Source: Himantopus leucocephalus
Lineage: Eukaryota; Chordata; Aves; Charadriiformes; Recurvirostridae
NCBI GenBank assembly: GCA_003993805.1
Contig: RSEF01000002.1
Span: 7,334,950-7,398,949 of the forward strand
Direction of reading: 5' to 3'
DNA: 64,000 bases
Shown in pieces: positions 26,801 to 39,759 of this stretch. The translations under genes and the position numbers were made by a program. The notes beneath the pieces were generated by a model, which worked only from the letters and a program-made list of their open reading frames with translations, ran no database searches and was not told where the DNA came from. Positions within the stretch are counted from its first letter, which is position 1; each line of letters starts with the position of its first letter.

Positions 26801-29800
26801 CCGAGATGCAGGAATGCTAATGCTCATAGGAGAGGAAGCCCCTTTTCTTTCTTTATAGCAGATCAGTCATAGCGCAATGATCATAGGGACTCATGCAACA
26901 CAGTGAGCATTGAGGAGACACACATCAATGGATGAATAGCCATCATGGTTCAGACATTCCTCATGATTCCCATCATGCTTAAATCCAGTTGACAGGATAG
27001 ACGTTGTTTCTTCTCTTGTAGCATTTAGTACATATGGGGGTTGCATGTTCATGTGCTGATCAAATGTAGCTCCTCTCCCCAGTTGTGCGCCCTTCAGCGT
27101 ACAGCAGAGATTAACCTGAAGAGAGGGCTTGACAATACATAGCTGTGAATAACTGGAGGGACAATAAAAACAGTCAGTACTAGCCCTTCTGCAAGACATT
27201 TTGTGGCCAGCCATATTTGAGGGGAAAGGATTTCTTGAGCATGGTGAATATTTCCTTTGAAATTACCTACTCTTGTTAACTTCTACAAATTTATCAGCCA
27301 TACATTTCTTCTCAGAAGATAAAACAGGGAAAATAGATTACTTTGACAGATGAGTGCTTTCTTGATTTGAAGTAAGGAGTCACACAACTTTTTGTCTCAC
27401 ACTTTTCAGTCCTAAATCCTGCTTAAGAGTTTTAGTCTTGTAATCAGCCTGTGTAGGTATAAGCAGTAAGCATGCATTTTAGATGTTCTTCAATCTCTGA
27501 GCAATCACCTTGCAAGGTATTGCAAAGGTGCCCACTGCTCAAGGAAAGAGCAGGGGCCAGGCAAGATGTCCAAATGCAAGGCTGACACTGGATAGGACTG
27601 GCTGACAATTCTGTCTCCATTCCCTTTGCCAATCAGCCCCAACAATCTTGGCCACAGGAATGATAAGCTGAAATGACCATCCTGTCAGCATCATCTCCTG
27701 TTGCAATATCATGTGCATTTAGCTCATTTGCTGAACCTATAGTCAATGCTATGTGCATTTATTTTGGTTCCTCTGATTCCTGTGGAAAAACCTCCTCATG
27801 GCCAAGAAATTGGTGGCAGCAGTACCACTGTCTTTGGTGGCACCATCCTCTTTGGCAAGAGAGCCACAAGAATCTACCAAGAGTTCTGGGAAGGTTGGAT
27901 AGCATAACAGTTTGCTGGAAACCCCTGAGTAATGCAAGAAAGATGGTTTTCCAGAAGTGGGGAATGGAAGAATGAATGTGAATTTGAAATGGGTAGCTGG
28001 ATCTCTGAATTTAATATACCAGGGACAAGGACAAAAGTGAATTACAAATGTGCTGAGCTGCAACCCTAAGGAAAATAAGGGGTAAGGTGGGAGGAGGTGG
28101 ATTTGGTAACCAGGAAGGAAGCTGAAGGAGACAAGAGACTTTGTTGAGGGAAGTAATGACTCTAAACTGTCTGTATAACTGCTTGGGCTGGAGCACTAAG
28201 GAAAAATAAAACAGACACATTAGCACTTAAGAAAGGGACCCAAAATCATAACAGTCCTCTTGTACAAAAATTTCCAAACTCCCTAGTAAAGTTCTTCCCT
28301 GGAATGCAGGGCAGAAGGGCAGGTAGCAGTGGAAAGAGGGAGTTTTCTTAAATAACTATGACAATGTAAGAGCTAATTTTTTTCCCAGCTGCAGAAAAAT
28401 AACTCCATAATGTGGGAAAGGAAATCGGTCAGCCATCCAGAGGTACTCACCCATCCTAATTTCTTCTCTTTGCTCTTCTGTATTTTCTGAGTGGCAGTAT
28501 ATGAAATGGCTCATGTAAATAAAGTGCAAGCACTTAACTGAAATAGCCTCCAAGTCTAGTTAGTGTCAGTCGTGATATGCGGCAGGGAGTTTGGCAGAAA
28601 CTCAGATCATTAACAAAATTTAACCCCCTACTACAGAATGCCTTTGGGCATTTGGGCTTTCAGCAGTCATCACCATCCAATGCTGGCTGTCTGCCTGTCG
28701 ATAACTAAAACGCAATCTAAGAAATAATGGGAAATTACTACTTCTGGATGCTTTCCTGATAGCTGAGCACCAGTTGCCTTGTTCTGCCGTTGCTTTCATG
28801 CAGTTGCTACCCTTGAGCGAGGAAATGGTGAGGTCTGGAAAAAGAGCTGCAGACAGAGAGTGGAGCCGCAGCTCCTGCTCGCAAGACAGTCCTATTCTGG
28901 CAGGCAGGTTTTTCTTTCTACCTGATGGTCTCCAAAGCTTTCCCTGACGTTTGGTAACTCTGTGACCCATTTCACTGGCTAAGTGGTTGCTCAGGGCCGA
29001 GTGTCCCCAGATCTTTACGTGCCATTGCTCCAAGGAGCAGTGTTTGATTGGACCACTCAGGTAACTGAAGATAACAACTTCAATAGCTACAACTCAAACA
29101 TAGCCTGAGCTGTGGGCTATAGGAGAACTCCTGTTGAGAACAGCATAACATTGGCTGAGGGGATTTATACTGAGCCTCTGGAGAAATGGGAAGGGAGTTT
29201 TGCTGACTCCCAGGAGACAGAGGGACTCTGTCTTCATCCCACCTGGATGCGACTGAGAGTGATTTCCCTCCAGGGAGGAGGGATAGGGCACAGGCTGAGG
29301 AGCTGGGGGAATCTCAGCAGCAGCCAAGCATGCAGAAGGGATTGAGTTTAGTCTTCATTAATGTGCGGACTTCCTTCAAGTAAGGACCAGGGAAAGCCCT
29401 TGCTCACAGCATCCTTCTATTATGTTAAATGACACCTCTTCCTTTTCATCTGTATTTACACTGCTCTAATGCCAGGCTGTCACAGAGACAAACCGTGCAC
29501 ATTTGGTGCTTAAATTTTCTTCATAAATCCTGCTGTACAGCCCTTATTATTATCTGTGCTTGAATTCTATCAGGTCCATCAGTGTGTCCCAGTTATGACC
29601 TGCCCAGGGACAGCAGAAAACTCAGGCACTGTGGCTTGGGGAAGGTGGAGGCAATGAGTTCTGGTCCCACGGCTCCCTGACACAACACTCTCACTCCCAA
29701 CCCCTTCTCACTACTCCTTATGCACGTGGTTCTTCCGTTGAATCTGGGGTTTGTCCCAGGTTTTCCTTCTCTAAATTGCCTCTCATTTCATTTCTCCCTG

Positions 29801-30109
29801 TCCCGTTTTATGATCTCTCCAATTTGCTGTCTCAGAAGTTTTGTATTGAGTTGTAAAATGTCACTGTTCTCTGGGACAGGTGCACAGCTGTGTGTCCCTT
29901 CCCTCCCTGGGAGGACACAGCATTTACCTGCCTCTCTTATGAACCTCTGGCAACCAAATTTGGTGCCATCAGGCACCATAAATGCTTTGGTAAATTTGTT
30001 TTTGGGAAGGAGGAACGCCGATGTGCAGTGTTTGGGCTGTTTCTATTATAGGACACCTTGTCCTGCTGCAGCCGCAGTGCCACTGTCCTGCATGCAGTGA
30101 TTTCTCAGG
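20847..30109. other. Intergenic, no gene recognised
   Basis: Mostly AT-rich unique sequence. It includes (TAA)5 at 24935-24949 and an aaaac-type simple repeat near 26273-26300. None of the open frames is recognisable. Confidence 0.55.
24935..24949. repeat. (TAA)5 microsatellite
   Basis: Five perfect TAA units in an AT-rich context. Confidence 0.85.
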
Positions 30110-30840
30110 TTTCAGTAGGTCTAAGCACTTTAAAATTCTGTATTAAACTCCTAGTCCAGACTTACTTAACACATGATTAAGGAACTAAAAGAAAACTGCT
30201 GCAACAAGCATTTTTTTCCACTAAAGCCTCTCTATAGAAAAAATTGATAAAATGTCAAGTTTTTCCTTCAACCAATTTATCTTCCCTGCACAGTTAATAG
30301 TAAGATCATCTTGAATAACTAATCTACAGCCCTAAAGCAGAACGATCATTTATTTTACCATTTGCATTTAAACAAAATGATATTAAAATTCAGCGAGACA
30401 TGATATGTAATCTAATAACCTAAGGTAATGTAATTCTAGTCCATGCAGCAATCATTCCCACAAATAATCTGACCATAGACGACCAGCACAATTTATAGCA
30501 AGTTTTGTTGTATTTACTGTTGCGATATGACTAAAGTCAGTAATGAAAAGAATAAATGCTCTTGGCTTTAAAGAACTTATTAGTTGAACCTCAAGCATTC
30601 ACTGACAAAAATTTTGTTTGCTTTAGTATATCCGCTTTGTTACATCATCAAGGCTTCTGACTTTTACTGAAACACCAATGCGTATCTTTGACAGCTATTT
30701 GATGGAATTCACTACCAAAGTTGATTTATTAGTGAAATATAATCCCTGGTATATCAATCCGGACTATCTTTACTTTTACATAATGTCAAATCAGTATCCC
30801 AATTCCCAGAGAGCCAGTCAATCCTATCTAGTCTTTAATT
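30110..30840. promoter_or_regulatory. Candidate conserved non-coding element with an octamer site
   Basis: AT-rich complex sequence without long open frames. It contains a perfect octamer ATTTGCAT at 30360-30367 (POU-factor type) among several taat cores. Conservation not tested. Confidence 0.2.
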
Positions 30841-31703
30841 GCATCTAAATCTAACCACTGAAGACCTCCAGGGCTGGACTTCTCCTGCAGAAAGGGCTGT
30901 TCATCGGTGTGGCTGCTCTGCCTAGGCATGACTTGCATTACTGACCCCGGCCTGATGAGAGCACCAGACTTTTTTATATAAATCTAGAGTATGGGTACTG
31001 ACTTCAGCGCCATGATCTATGTTTGTGAAGGTAAGAGAATAAACCAACAAAAAAAAATTGTATGTATAAGGAAGCCACAGAGTGCTGGCAGTAAAGAAGG
31101 TATATGCTCTGCTTTGCTCTTTTGTTCTACGTTTTCCCTATGCAACCTTTATTGGCTGTGCCAAACACAAGCTTGGGTGATTTTTTGATCTGACCTTGTA
31201 TAGTCATTCTTATGTTCTTACGAATTGTTAATTCAGTAAAGTTAACAGTATAAACTATTTCACCCCCCCTCCAGACTGACAGCATGGTTTTCCTCTTATT
31301 ACATGGACAAGTTAACATAACAAAAAGGTGTAAATAGGGTATATTTTTCTTTTTCAGAAAGCTCTTCTGTACATAAGGCAGCCATTTCCACATGAAGTGG
31401 TGGAACTGTTGGCTAAGCTCTCCAGGGACCTTCATCTAGTATAGGACAGCATGAAGTCTGCAAGACATCATTGGTAAACTTTAAGAGGTTTTTAAGTACT
31501 TTCCATAAAATGCTTTTCATCAGAAGACTGCCATTGGCTGAGTCGGTTTTGGCTCAGGCATCAGTATATGTGAAAGGTTTCAATCTTCTGCATTAGTCAC
31601 CAGGAAGGAAAGACATCAAACTCTTCTTTCCCTGGAAACCCAAATCCTGCACACACAGGGTCTGTACCTGTGTGCTGGAACCGTTTGCAGCAATGAGGAA
31701 AAT
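30841..31703. other. Intergenic, nothing recognised
   Basis: Unique-looking sequence before the 137-bp false duplication. No gene recognised. Confidence 0.5.
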
Positions 31704-31978
31704 TAACACATCAGTAATATGCCAACTGCTGAAGGCAACCGGCCTTGGCTGCCCCAGGGGGACCCCAAAACAAGCCTGTTATCATATACCCATGCCTGAG
31801 CTGGGCATGGTTGAGCGACAAGCTGAGGAAGACAGAAATANTAACACATCAGTAATATGCCAACTGCTGAAGGCAACCGGCCTTGGCTGCCCCAAGGGGA
31901 CCCCAAAACAAGCCTGTTACCATATACCCATACCTGAGCTGGGCATGGTTGAGCGACAAGCTGAGAAAGACAGAAATA
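31704..31978. repeat. False tandem duplication, 137 bp, around a single N
   Basis: Bases 31704-31840 are repeated at 31842-31978 with 133 of 137 identical; the N is at 31841. All four differences are transitions. The duplicated sequence itself is not a repeat family that I recognise. Confidence 0.9.
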
Positions 31979-32407
31979 ACTAATCCCATCCAAGAAAATT
32001 TCTCTCTAACAATTAATGTTTGGAAAAGTTATGCCAACTTAATACGACAGCTTTATAGTTGGACTTGTCAAGTAGCCTCGATGACAGGAATGTCACCTGT
32101 GAGTACTGCAGGAGCTGCTAACTACATTGAACAGACGATAGCTGCATCACGTGCCCGGTGGCTGAAAAAGCTGGTACCTGCTGCCCACACCAGCTCAATA
32201 GGCCACACAGGCTCAACTGTAATGCCAACCTGTCAACTTAATGTAGCCTTTCTCCTTATGACTATTTTTTCAATGAATTGTCTTAGTGTGGTGGGCACCA
32301 TGACAGCCCAGGGCAATACATTTCACAAGTTAAGTATTCGTCAAATTCATTCAGCCTTCAGGTTCACATTTTCTACCTCTGAGTTTCTCACTGTCCCGTG
32401 TTGTTGA
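31883..32407 (+). other. Longest non-CR1 open frame in the desert, unrecognised
   Basis: A 174-codon ATG-to-stop frame that begins in the second copy of the false duplication. It includes the Ala-rich segment STAGAANYIEQTIAASRARW. No domain, signal peptide or splice context is evident. In AT-rich DNA of this length one such frame can arise by chance, so I do not call it a gene. Confidence 0.15.
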
Positions 32408-33667
32408 ATTATGGAGAGGACCCACAATCATTCATGAAAGGGACAGGCTACTGCTGCTCTCATTCTGTAGGACGGAGAAGCCCCAGAGCTGTCTCAAGGT
32501 TACCCAGGGGAATAATGGCAGTCAGATCTCTGCTGATATTAGAGGACTGCCACAGATGTCATTCCTAAACCTTAAACTCTTCAAATAATAAACTACTTTC
32601 CTTCTGCTTTATTGGCTATTTCTTCCAGCCCCAGATTCTTTACCTCAGGGCAGTAATTCCTCATAAAACCTTCTGTTGAAATTGCATTTGTTCCTGTACT
32701 TTGCATTTTTTTCCTTGTCTATCAAGCTATCTTTTGCTTACCTGACTCGTTAGACTTGTGCTTTACATCTGTAACAGCTTTGCAATTAAACTGCACTGCA
32801 ACAATTTTCCATCCCTGTTGCTTTGTTCTTTTTATTGGTTACACCTTTCAATCTCCCCACCTGATTTCTTATTATTTGCCTGTAAAAACACCTGTCCAGT
32901 TGTTGATGTGACAATATAACAGCCATAATTTTCCAGGGAGTTGAGAACACAAATCCCCATTCAGTTCCTGGGAACTGCCACGATTTAGTGAGCCTGAAAA
33001 GAACCTAAGAGTGCATCTACCTTGTACCGTGACGAACTGAGCAGAAATGCCAGAGCAAACGATGACCAGCCAGGGTCCCGAACAGCACAGCCTGACCTCT
33101 GAGTACATTAGTTTTGCTGAGAGACGTGGATTATCAGCTTGAGTTTATCACCGTGCTAAGAGCAATGAATTGCTCTTGGGGTCTGAGCTAGCACCTCCGT
33201 GTCACTCAACAGCCCACGATACATGTCTGCAGCAGATAACTCCACATTAACCTGCTGATGTTTGCACTGAAATCAGCTACAAGGTATAGACATGAACAAA
33301 GGTGGGATAGATCAAGCGATGGTCTTCTAGTGTAGCGTTGCACTAGGGAGGTGTGCAGGGGGTTAAGGACACACGGCCATTTTTGACAGCTCAGGCAAAA
33401 ATGAAGCACAGGAACTATTAGTCCTCTCCTAGATACCTGTTTCCCGGGCCCACTGATTGCCATTTGCCAGTGTACGTGAAGGGGGAAGCTGTCACACAAA
33501 CCTGCTCTGTAGAGGTGTCCCATCATCTCATTGGTGGCATTCATCTCACAGCCCTGGGGAGGTCAGGCTGTGGGGGCACGATTCCTTCCTTGCGTTGATG
33601 AGAATCTTGATAGATGCTTCAGGTGGCAGAATGTCTACCAGCAACTTGGCTACTCAAGCTATCAAAC
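32408..33667. other. Intergenic, nothing recognised
   Basis: T-rich unique sequence up to the CR1 fragment at 33668. CR1 similarity could extend slightly further left in decayed form. Confidence 0.5.
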
Positions 33668-34017
33668 TGGTAAGGAAGTTTGCAGACAATACAAAACTGG
33701 GAGGAGTGGTTGATGCATGATGGGGCTGCTCTGCCATCCAGAGGGACCTCAACAGGCTGGAGAAATGGGCCACAGGAACCTCATGCAGCTCAACAAAGGC
33801 AAGCGCAAAATCCTGCACCTGAGGAGGAACAGCCTTATGCACCATTATATGCCAGGGGGCTGACTGCCTGGAAAGCAGCTTGGCAGAAAAGGCCCTGGGG
33901 GTCCTGGTGGACACCAAGTTGACCATGAACCAGTTCAACAGCAATGTGCCCCTGTAGCTAAGAAGGTAAATGGTATCCTGGGTTGCATTATGAGGAGCAT
34001 TGCCAGCAGGGGATGGC
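33668..34017 (+). mobile_element. CR1 LINE, internal fragment without 3' end
   Basis: Starts in the reverse-transcriptase region with RKFADNTKLGGVV (33671-33709) and runs through the ctggagaaatgggccaca and ctgggggtcctggtggac blocks, ending near gagcattgccagcaggg. The rest of ORF2 and the CR1 3' UTR are absent, so the copy has lost its 3' part after insertion. The catalytic FADD is FADN here too. It belongs to a different CR1 subfamily from the copy at 19476. Confidence 0.9.
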
Positions 34018-35923
34018 ACAGTGCTAAATATGGGTAATACTGGTCTGAAATGTTGCATGAATAGGGTAGAAACATGATGGCTCACCTCAGCGACCACCCA
34101 AATAGCCTTCCTCCACTGCAACCCCTATGTGCACTCCCCTGTAAAAATGCCTGCCCCTCTGTGTACCTGCTCTCAAAGCCTGATGGCAGAGTGAGTCAGG
34201 TACTGTCTATAACCAACTTTGCACAGCTTCCCAGGACTGGCAGGAAAAGACGTATTTTTGCAAAGAAGGTGTATTTTCAATTCCTGTCACTGTGAACAAG
34301 CCAAAGGTCAGTTCTCATCTCTGCCCGTCTCCCCAGCACAACACAGTCTCTCTCCCCAAGACATGACCCAGATAGCTTTCTCCACTTAAGAATGCAGTAG
34401 CTGCACCATAGCTGCCCTTCGGTCGTGCATTTCTCAGGTTCATAGACTTGTAATGCCAGAAGGGAACATTATGATCAGTGAGTATGACAGCACCATAACA
34501 CAGGGCATAACATTTCACCTGGTAGTTCCTGCATAACTTCTGCTTGAACTGAGCAAAGCTTACCAAGAGAAATCCAGCAGTGATGGAGAATCCACAAAAT
34601 CCTTAGATGTAGTATTACCAGGGCTGTTACCCTGTAAAAAGTTACCTTGTGTTGTTACCCTGAATATGTCCAGCTTGAAGTTCCAGGCATGGCATCTCAC
34701 CATGTCTTTACGTGCTCATTTCACCAGTCCTCTGCCTTCAGTAATTTTTTCACTACATAGATGCTTGCAGTCTGTGAGTGAGACGCACCTTTATTTCTGC
34801 GTAACCTTCCTCTTGTAAGTAAGCTTTTTTCCTAAACTCAGAAAATTTTCAAATATTTTTTGTAGTTATTCTAGTAGCATTTACTGCATTGTGCCTTTAT
34901 TCAGACCCCGAGATCATTTCTGACCAATGGACTTACTATTGCAGCAAACATCGGTAATACCACTTTCCTCCTTCTACTCCATTTTCCCCTGGTTATGCAT
35001 CTGAGGCTCCCATTAAGTCTCTTAGCTACAACGATTATATCGGAGAACCATCGTATGCTGTTTATTGACCATGACCGCCCACCCCCTCTCCAAGTCAATG
35101 CCTTCCAGGAGGCAGCCCCGCATCCTGTAAGTGCTACGCACATCTCCACTTCCCAGAAGCATAAGCTGGCATTTGGTTATGTTAAAAGCACTTGTTATTT
35201 AAATCATTCCAGTTTACAAAACGATTTATAATTGCTCTTCCCTTACCATTAGTCACCACTGCCAACTATTGCTCCAAACTGCAAACCTCGCTAGTAATGA
35301 GCTGATCTTTTCCTTTAGATCATTAATAAATGCATTGCCCTGGGCTACACCCTATGTATAACTACTCACCGAGATCTCCTGGTAAGTCAGCTTTTTAAGA
35401 CATTTTGCATGGATTAATATGCCATTTATTGTGAGGCTTAATGAACGGTTTAATGGTCATTTAATATCACTGGGCTTATGTCTGAAGACTCACACAGCAC
35501 ATTGCTGTAACCCTCTGCCCAAAGTCACTGGTCCGAATTCATGCCACGCCGCAGGGCAGACACAGCAAGGATTACTTTGGTCCACAGGCATTTCGAGAGA
35601 TATATCCCTCTCTTCCAGGAGGCCTGAGCTATGCTATAATCATCAATAAAATTTTAATCTAAAGCCAAAGAGAGCAACAGTACACAGCTACGTGTGCGTG
35701 CCCGTACACACCTCCATACACATCTATAAACACGTGGGGCATATGCACTTGCCAGATGTGTGGGGATGCAATCTTCACCCGTGTCTCTGTGCAGATGTAT
35801 TACACCAACATATCATGAGTAGAGCGGCACTCTGATTAGGACTTGCAGTGATAGATGACCGAAACTCGTCACTTGGACTGTGAACGGCTCACAATACTTC
35901 AGCAGATGGGTATGAGATATCTT
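34018..35923. other. Intergenic, nothing recognised
   Basis: No open frame above about 85 codons and no repeat family. A degenerate ac/gt-rich patch lies near 35690-35745. Confidence 0.5.
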
Positions 35924-36570
35924 ACATTACTAGAGGAATGGTCAGTACCGGGACAGGTGTAACAGAGGAGCCTTTAGCAATCTGTACTTTAAATACGCAG
36001 TCAAATCTCCATCGCTGTCTGGTATAACGATACTGACAATTCGTCAATATTTGTTGTAATACCCTATATTTTCAGGGTGCATCAGGGTCATCATTCATAT
36101 TAAGGATACGTTCATACGCAGTTTCTAAAAGGTCACTCACATTATAGATGTGGCTGTTCAGAGATACGACTTCCAATAACCCCTATTTGGCTTTTGCAAT
36201 TTCTTTTTGAAGTTTGAAAGCCAAAATTAGCCCTTGGCAAGATACAACTCTATTGACTGCAATAGGGCACTATCAAATCAGATCTGCATCTGAGCCTCAA
36301 CTTTATATTCTGTGTTAACATCCTTCTTGGCAGGGTCAGGTGAAAATTTCAGAAGCCCATTGACGGCTTGACAGCGTGAGGCTCCATGAGTTACAAGTTG
36401 AAATTTTGTGGACTTTAACAGAGGTTCTCCTCCTAAATCATTTTGATGCTTTGGAATATCTGCTCTTTCCAGCTGCCTTTTGTTTAACAGCAGGATCACC
36501 TGTTCCTGCAGAGGTTCTGTTTCGGTTGCTGCTGTTACGGTGCTAGTGAATGTGGTGGGGGAGAGCAAAT
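35924..36570 (-). pseudogene. Possible processed-pseudogene remnant, unrecognised
   Basis: The minus-strand frame 36568-36278 reads protein-like (ERADIPKHQNDLGGEPLL, then FSPDPAKKDVNTEYKVEAQ) and ends in TGA. It stays readable past that stop and one more, then protein-like text continues in a shifted frame (HIYNVSDLLETAYERILN, then NDDPDAP and a stop) to about 35924. One frame carrying on from another after a shift is what a decayed coding sequence would show. I do not recognise the parent protein, and chance cannot be excluded. Confidence 0.3.
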
Positions 36571-38429
36571 GGCTGATCTGTTTATTTTGATGACTGCACT
36601 CAATGCACCTGGATAGAAAGATACAGAAAATTATTGTGTGATTATGTATTCTTTGGCATTAATCTCAGTAGCTGAAATGAAATGTTGGGCTATTATGAAG
36701 TGTGAATGAGCTTCTAATGCGATAAGGAAGGTTAAGATTTGAGCAGTGGCTTGGTTTTCTTGTTGTTCATCTTCAGCGCGCCAGATGGCGTGTCACTGGG
36801 CTTTTATTGGTTCTTTATCAATTTTATTAGCCATATGATTTGATTGATCTTATTTTGCCTGAGAAAAAATCAATTCAAAAAATATAACTTACAAAAGCAG
36901 CTCCCTACCTTAAAGAAAAAAAAGGGCCTAACAAGCACAAAAAACTGTCAAAGATCAGAGCGCTTAGAGGAGCTCCAAAACACATACGTACACAAACAGG
37001 CATGTCATCAGGCGATGAGGCCACCAGGAGACGGAGGAAGAAGGATGTCCTTCATCAGATTGGAGGAGACGGATTTCTCTTGGAGATGCAGCTGAGAACA
37101 GGCATCGAGGGACAATAATCCTGCAGAAACGGCAGCGCAGCACGTGCACTGCTGTGCACACTCCATTGCTCAGGCAGGAGGCAGTCTGCCACACACAAAG
37201 CCCGTGGCCTTTGGAAGCATCAACAAGGGAGAAAGAAGCATGTCCAGGCTCGGGTTTAACTCAACAGCATTTCTAGAAGGGCTCTCTTTCACGCAAGGAA
37301 ATACGAGGTGTCTGGAGAAGGCAATTTTCAAGGTCCCTGCCATCCCTAGGGACAGATATCGCCGTCACAGTCTGCAGCTAGGACAGTAGCTTCGACATCC
37401 AGCACCATCACCTCTGGGCACTACATCTTGACAGTGTCTACACAGAGATGTCTACATGTGAGCTTCCATTATATTTCACAGAGCACCAGCCCATACAGTT
37501 AGTGAAATCTAGAAAGCGTTCATCTCACCCTACATTTATGCAGCGCTGAACAGAGATCTGCATTCTGCTGGCTCCATCAACTGGATTTTCATGGATTTAA
37601 ATGGGAGTTCAGGCACCTGGCTCACACACAGCCACCTCAGTCTGAGAGTTTAACTATCCCTAAATTTAGGACCAACTGAATCCCACCAGCAGTTGCTGAA
37701 ATGAGGACTAGAATACATCTCTTTTTCCAAAGATAAATCCTTTTTCCATTCTGTACTGAAGTACAGTTGAGGCAAATTTTTTATAACGTAGACATCCTAA
37801 ACGAGGAGATATAAACACCACTCAGACTGATGGCTGTGGCTTTTCTACGGTAGAAAATGGGCACAAACAGGTACCGACACCACTGTGCTGCAAAAGCAGC
37901 ACCAACCCTGAAGCCAATGTGGGGATTTATAAACTGCTACATAAACCTCACTCAGTGCCAGGAGCAAGCAAGTGCTCAGCTCTGTGGTTTTATGCCTCGC
38001 GCCCTGCCAGAGTAGTCCCACCAAGCTGGAGGTTTAGGCATGGAGTAGCTTCTTCCACATCCTAAGCGGTAGAGATTTTTCCGACAGCGCTTGTGAGAGC
38101 ACATATCCCATTCACAGCCATATGCTCCTCCAGCATCCAGGTCTTTTTGAAACACCACCTAACAGCTTCCTGATAAGAAAGAGTGTTTCACAGTCAAGGT
38201 TAAAGCAGGAAATCAAAAACGAGCACTGCCCCCCTCCCCACAGTCCAAATGGAACAGGGAGAGAGACAAATAAACCCCTCAGTCAAGAGGAGGGAGGAAA
38301 TGCTGATGAAGAGAGAGTGAGAGTGAACATTATGAATCCCATTACACTTCTATCTCGCGGAGCAGATTGCTGCGGGCAGGAATTTCTGACATACAGTCTA
38401 ACTTGCTGTAAAGTCTTATCACATATAAA
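36571..38429. other. Intergenic, nothing recognised
   Basis: Unique-looking sequence. The text just right of the possible pseudogene resembles a splice acceptor (tttctatccag on the minus strand), which is not enough to call an exon. Confidence 0.5.
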
Positions 38430-38760
38430 ATTGCAGTAATCATAATGCCAAGGAATGAGACAATGATAAATGAAAAAGCTTTCAGAAGTTAATGTTCACA
38501 ACACACTGCCAGCAAAACACACAATCTATTTAATTAGTAAAATGCCATGAGATACTGTTCAATTCTCCATTCAGAGAGACTGTGAGTAAATATGCAAGAG
38601 TGTTACAATACAATGAGATGGCTGCATTAAAGATTGAAATATATGTGGCTGGTGAGATGCAGACGCTGCACATTAAAATAAACACATTGCATCATAAATT
38701 TAACACACTTGACATCATAATGGGCAATGAAAACTATGTCACCTATGACAACAGCTGCAG
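38430..38760. promoter_or_regulatory. Candidate conserved non-coding element
   Basis: AT-rich complex sequence with a TAATTA-type homeodomain core (tatttaattagtaaaatg) and regular cat/taat cores. No stop-free frame of note except one starting at 38582, which is not protein-like. Conservation not tested. Confidence 0.2.
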
Positions 38761-39759
38761 CTCCTTTGGAACCAGTGGCACTGACTGCCACAGACCAGTC
38801 AGTGGGCTAAGAAGAACCAATGAATGGGTCTTTCTTTGGATGGGGGGAATCAGTCATTCGTCCATGCTGTGGTGTCAATTCTCTAGTCACAGCTCATTGC
38901 TCCATTTTCTTGGCTCTTCGTTTTGCTCCATGCCTCAGTTTAGATAGCTAATTCCATGCTCTAAACTAGATATAATCTCATTAGCCTCAGCCTTTCCTAA
39001 ATGCTCTTCCACCTTCTTCCTTTCATGCTTGGGGACTATCACATGCCTTAGTCTGCTCCTGGTGCAGATCTAACTCTGGCTGCAACCTCCACCAGATACC
39101 ACCTGCAACAGTTCCCTGATACTCTAAGCCAGAAATGGTCAGATATTCCAAGCTCCTACTTCTTTGGCCACAGACTCTTTCTAGCATCCCCCGAGCCACC
39201 TCCATTGCTAAAAATATTCTTAAAATGGGATTCACACTTCACAAGAAGCCCTGGAAAGTAGCCTCAGCCGTAATGGGCTTCTCCAAACTACATAGATGCC
39301 AAGGGGTAACTTCTATTCTGGGTAAGCTCACCTGTGCCAATGTGGAAATCCCGGCTGCTTTGTTGTGCTGGGCCCAAAGGACTGTGGAGGGTTCATCACA
39401 GCATTGCTGAGGTTCCCTGGAAATGGATGCATTAGGATGAGTGGGTGGCGAAAAGGTCATGATGGCGGACTTTGATGCAGCAGCCGCTGTCATCAATTCA
39501 GGTCCCTGTGCATATTTTAGATGTTTCAGTTGCATTTTTCACATGTGGCATGGAATATTTAATATTCATAGGACCCCATGTGGTCCTGAGAATGTCTACC
39601 CAGCAGACCATATATTCTGCTCTATAAGCAGTAACTTTGATTTAACATTGCTAGTGTCTCTTCCTAAATCAGTTTTGATGTCTCCAATTCCATACCATCA
39701 GATGTCTGTTTCAGCAAGAGATGCCATGATTCAGAGTGAGCGATCTGGCTCATCAAATA
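38761..39759. other. Intergenic, nothing recognised
   Basis: Only short open frames; no repeat family recognised. Confidence 0.5.

Noticed and set aside
31704..31978. Tandem repeat or repeat-containing protein
   Set aside because: The repeat boundary coincides exactly with an assembly N, as at four other places in the window, so an assembly artefact is more likely.
33654..34121. 155-codon minus-strand open frame
   Set aside because: Antisense of the CR1 fragment at 33668-34017.
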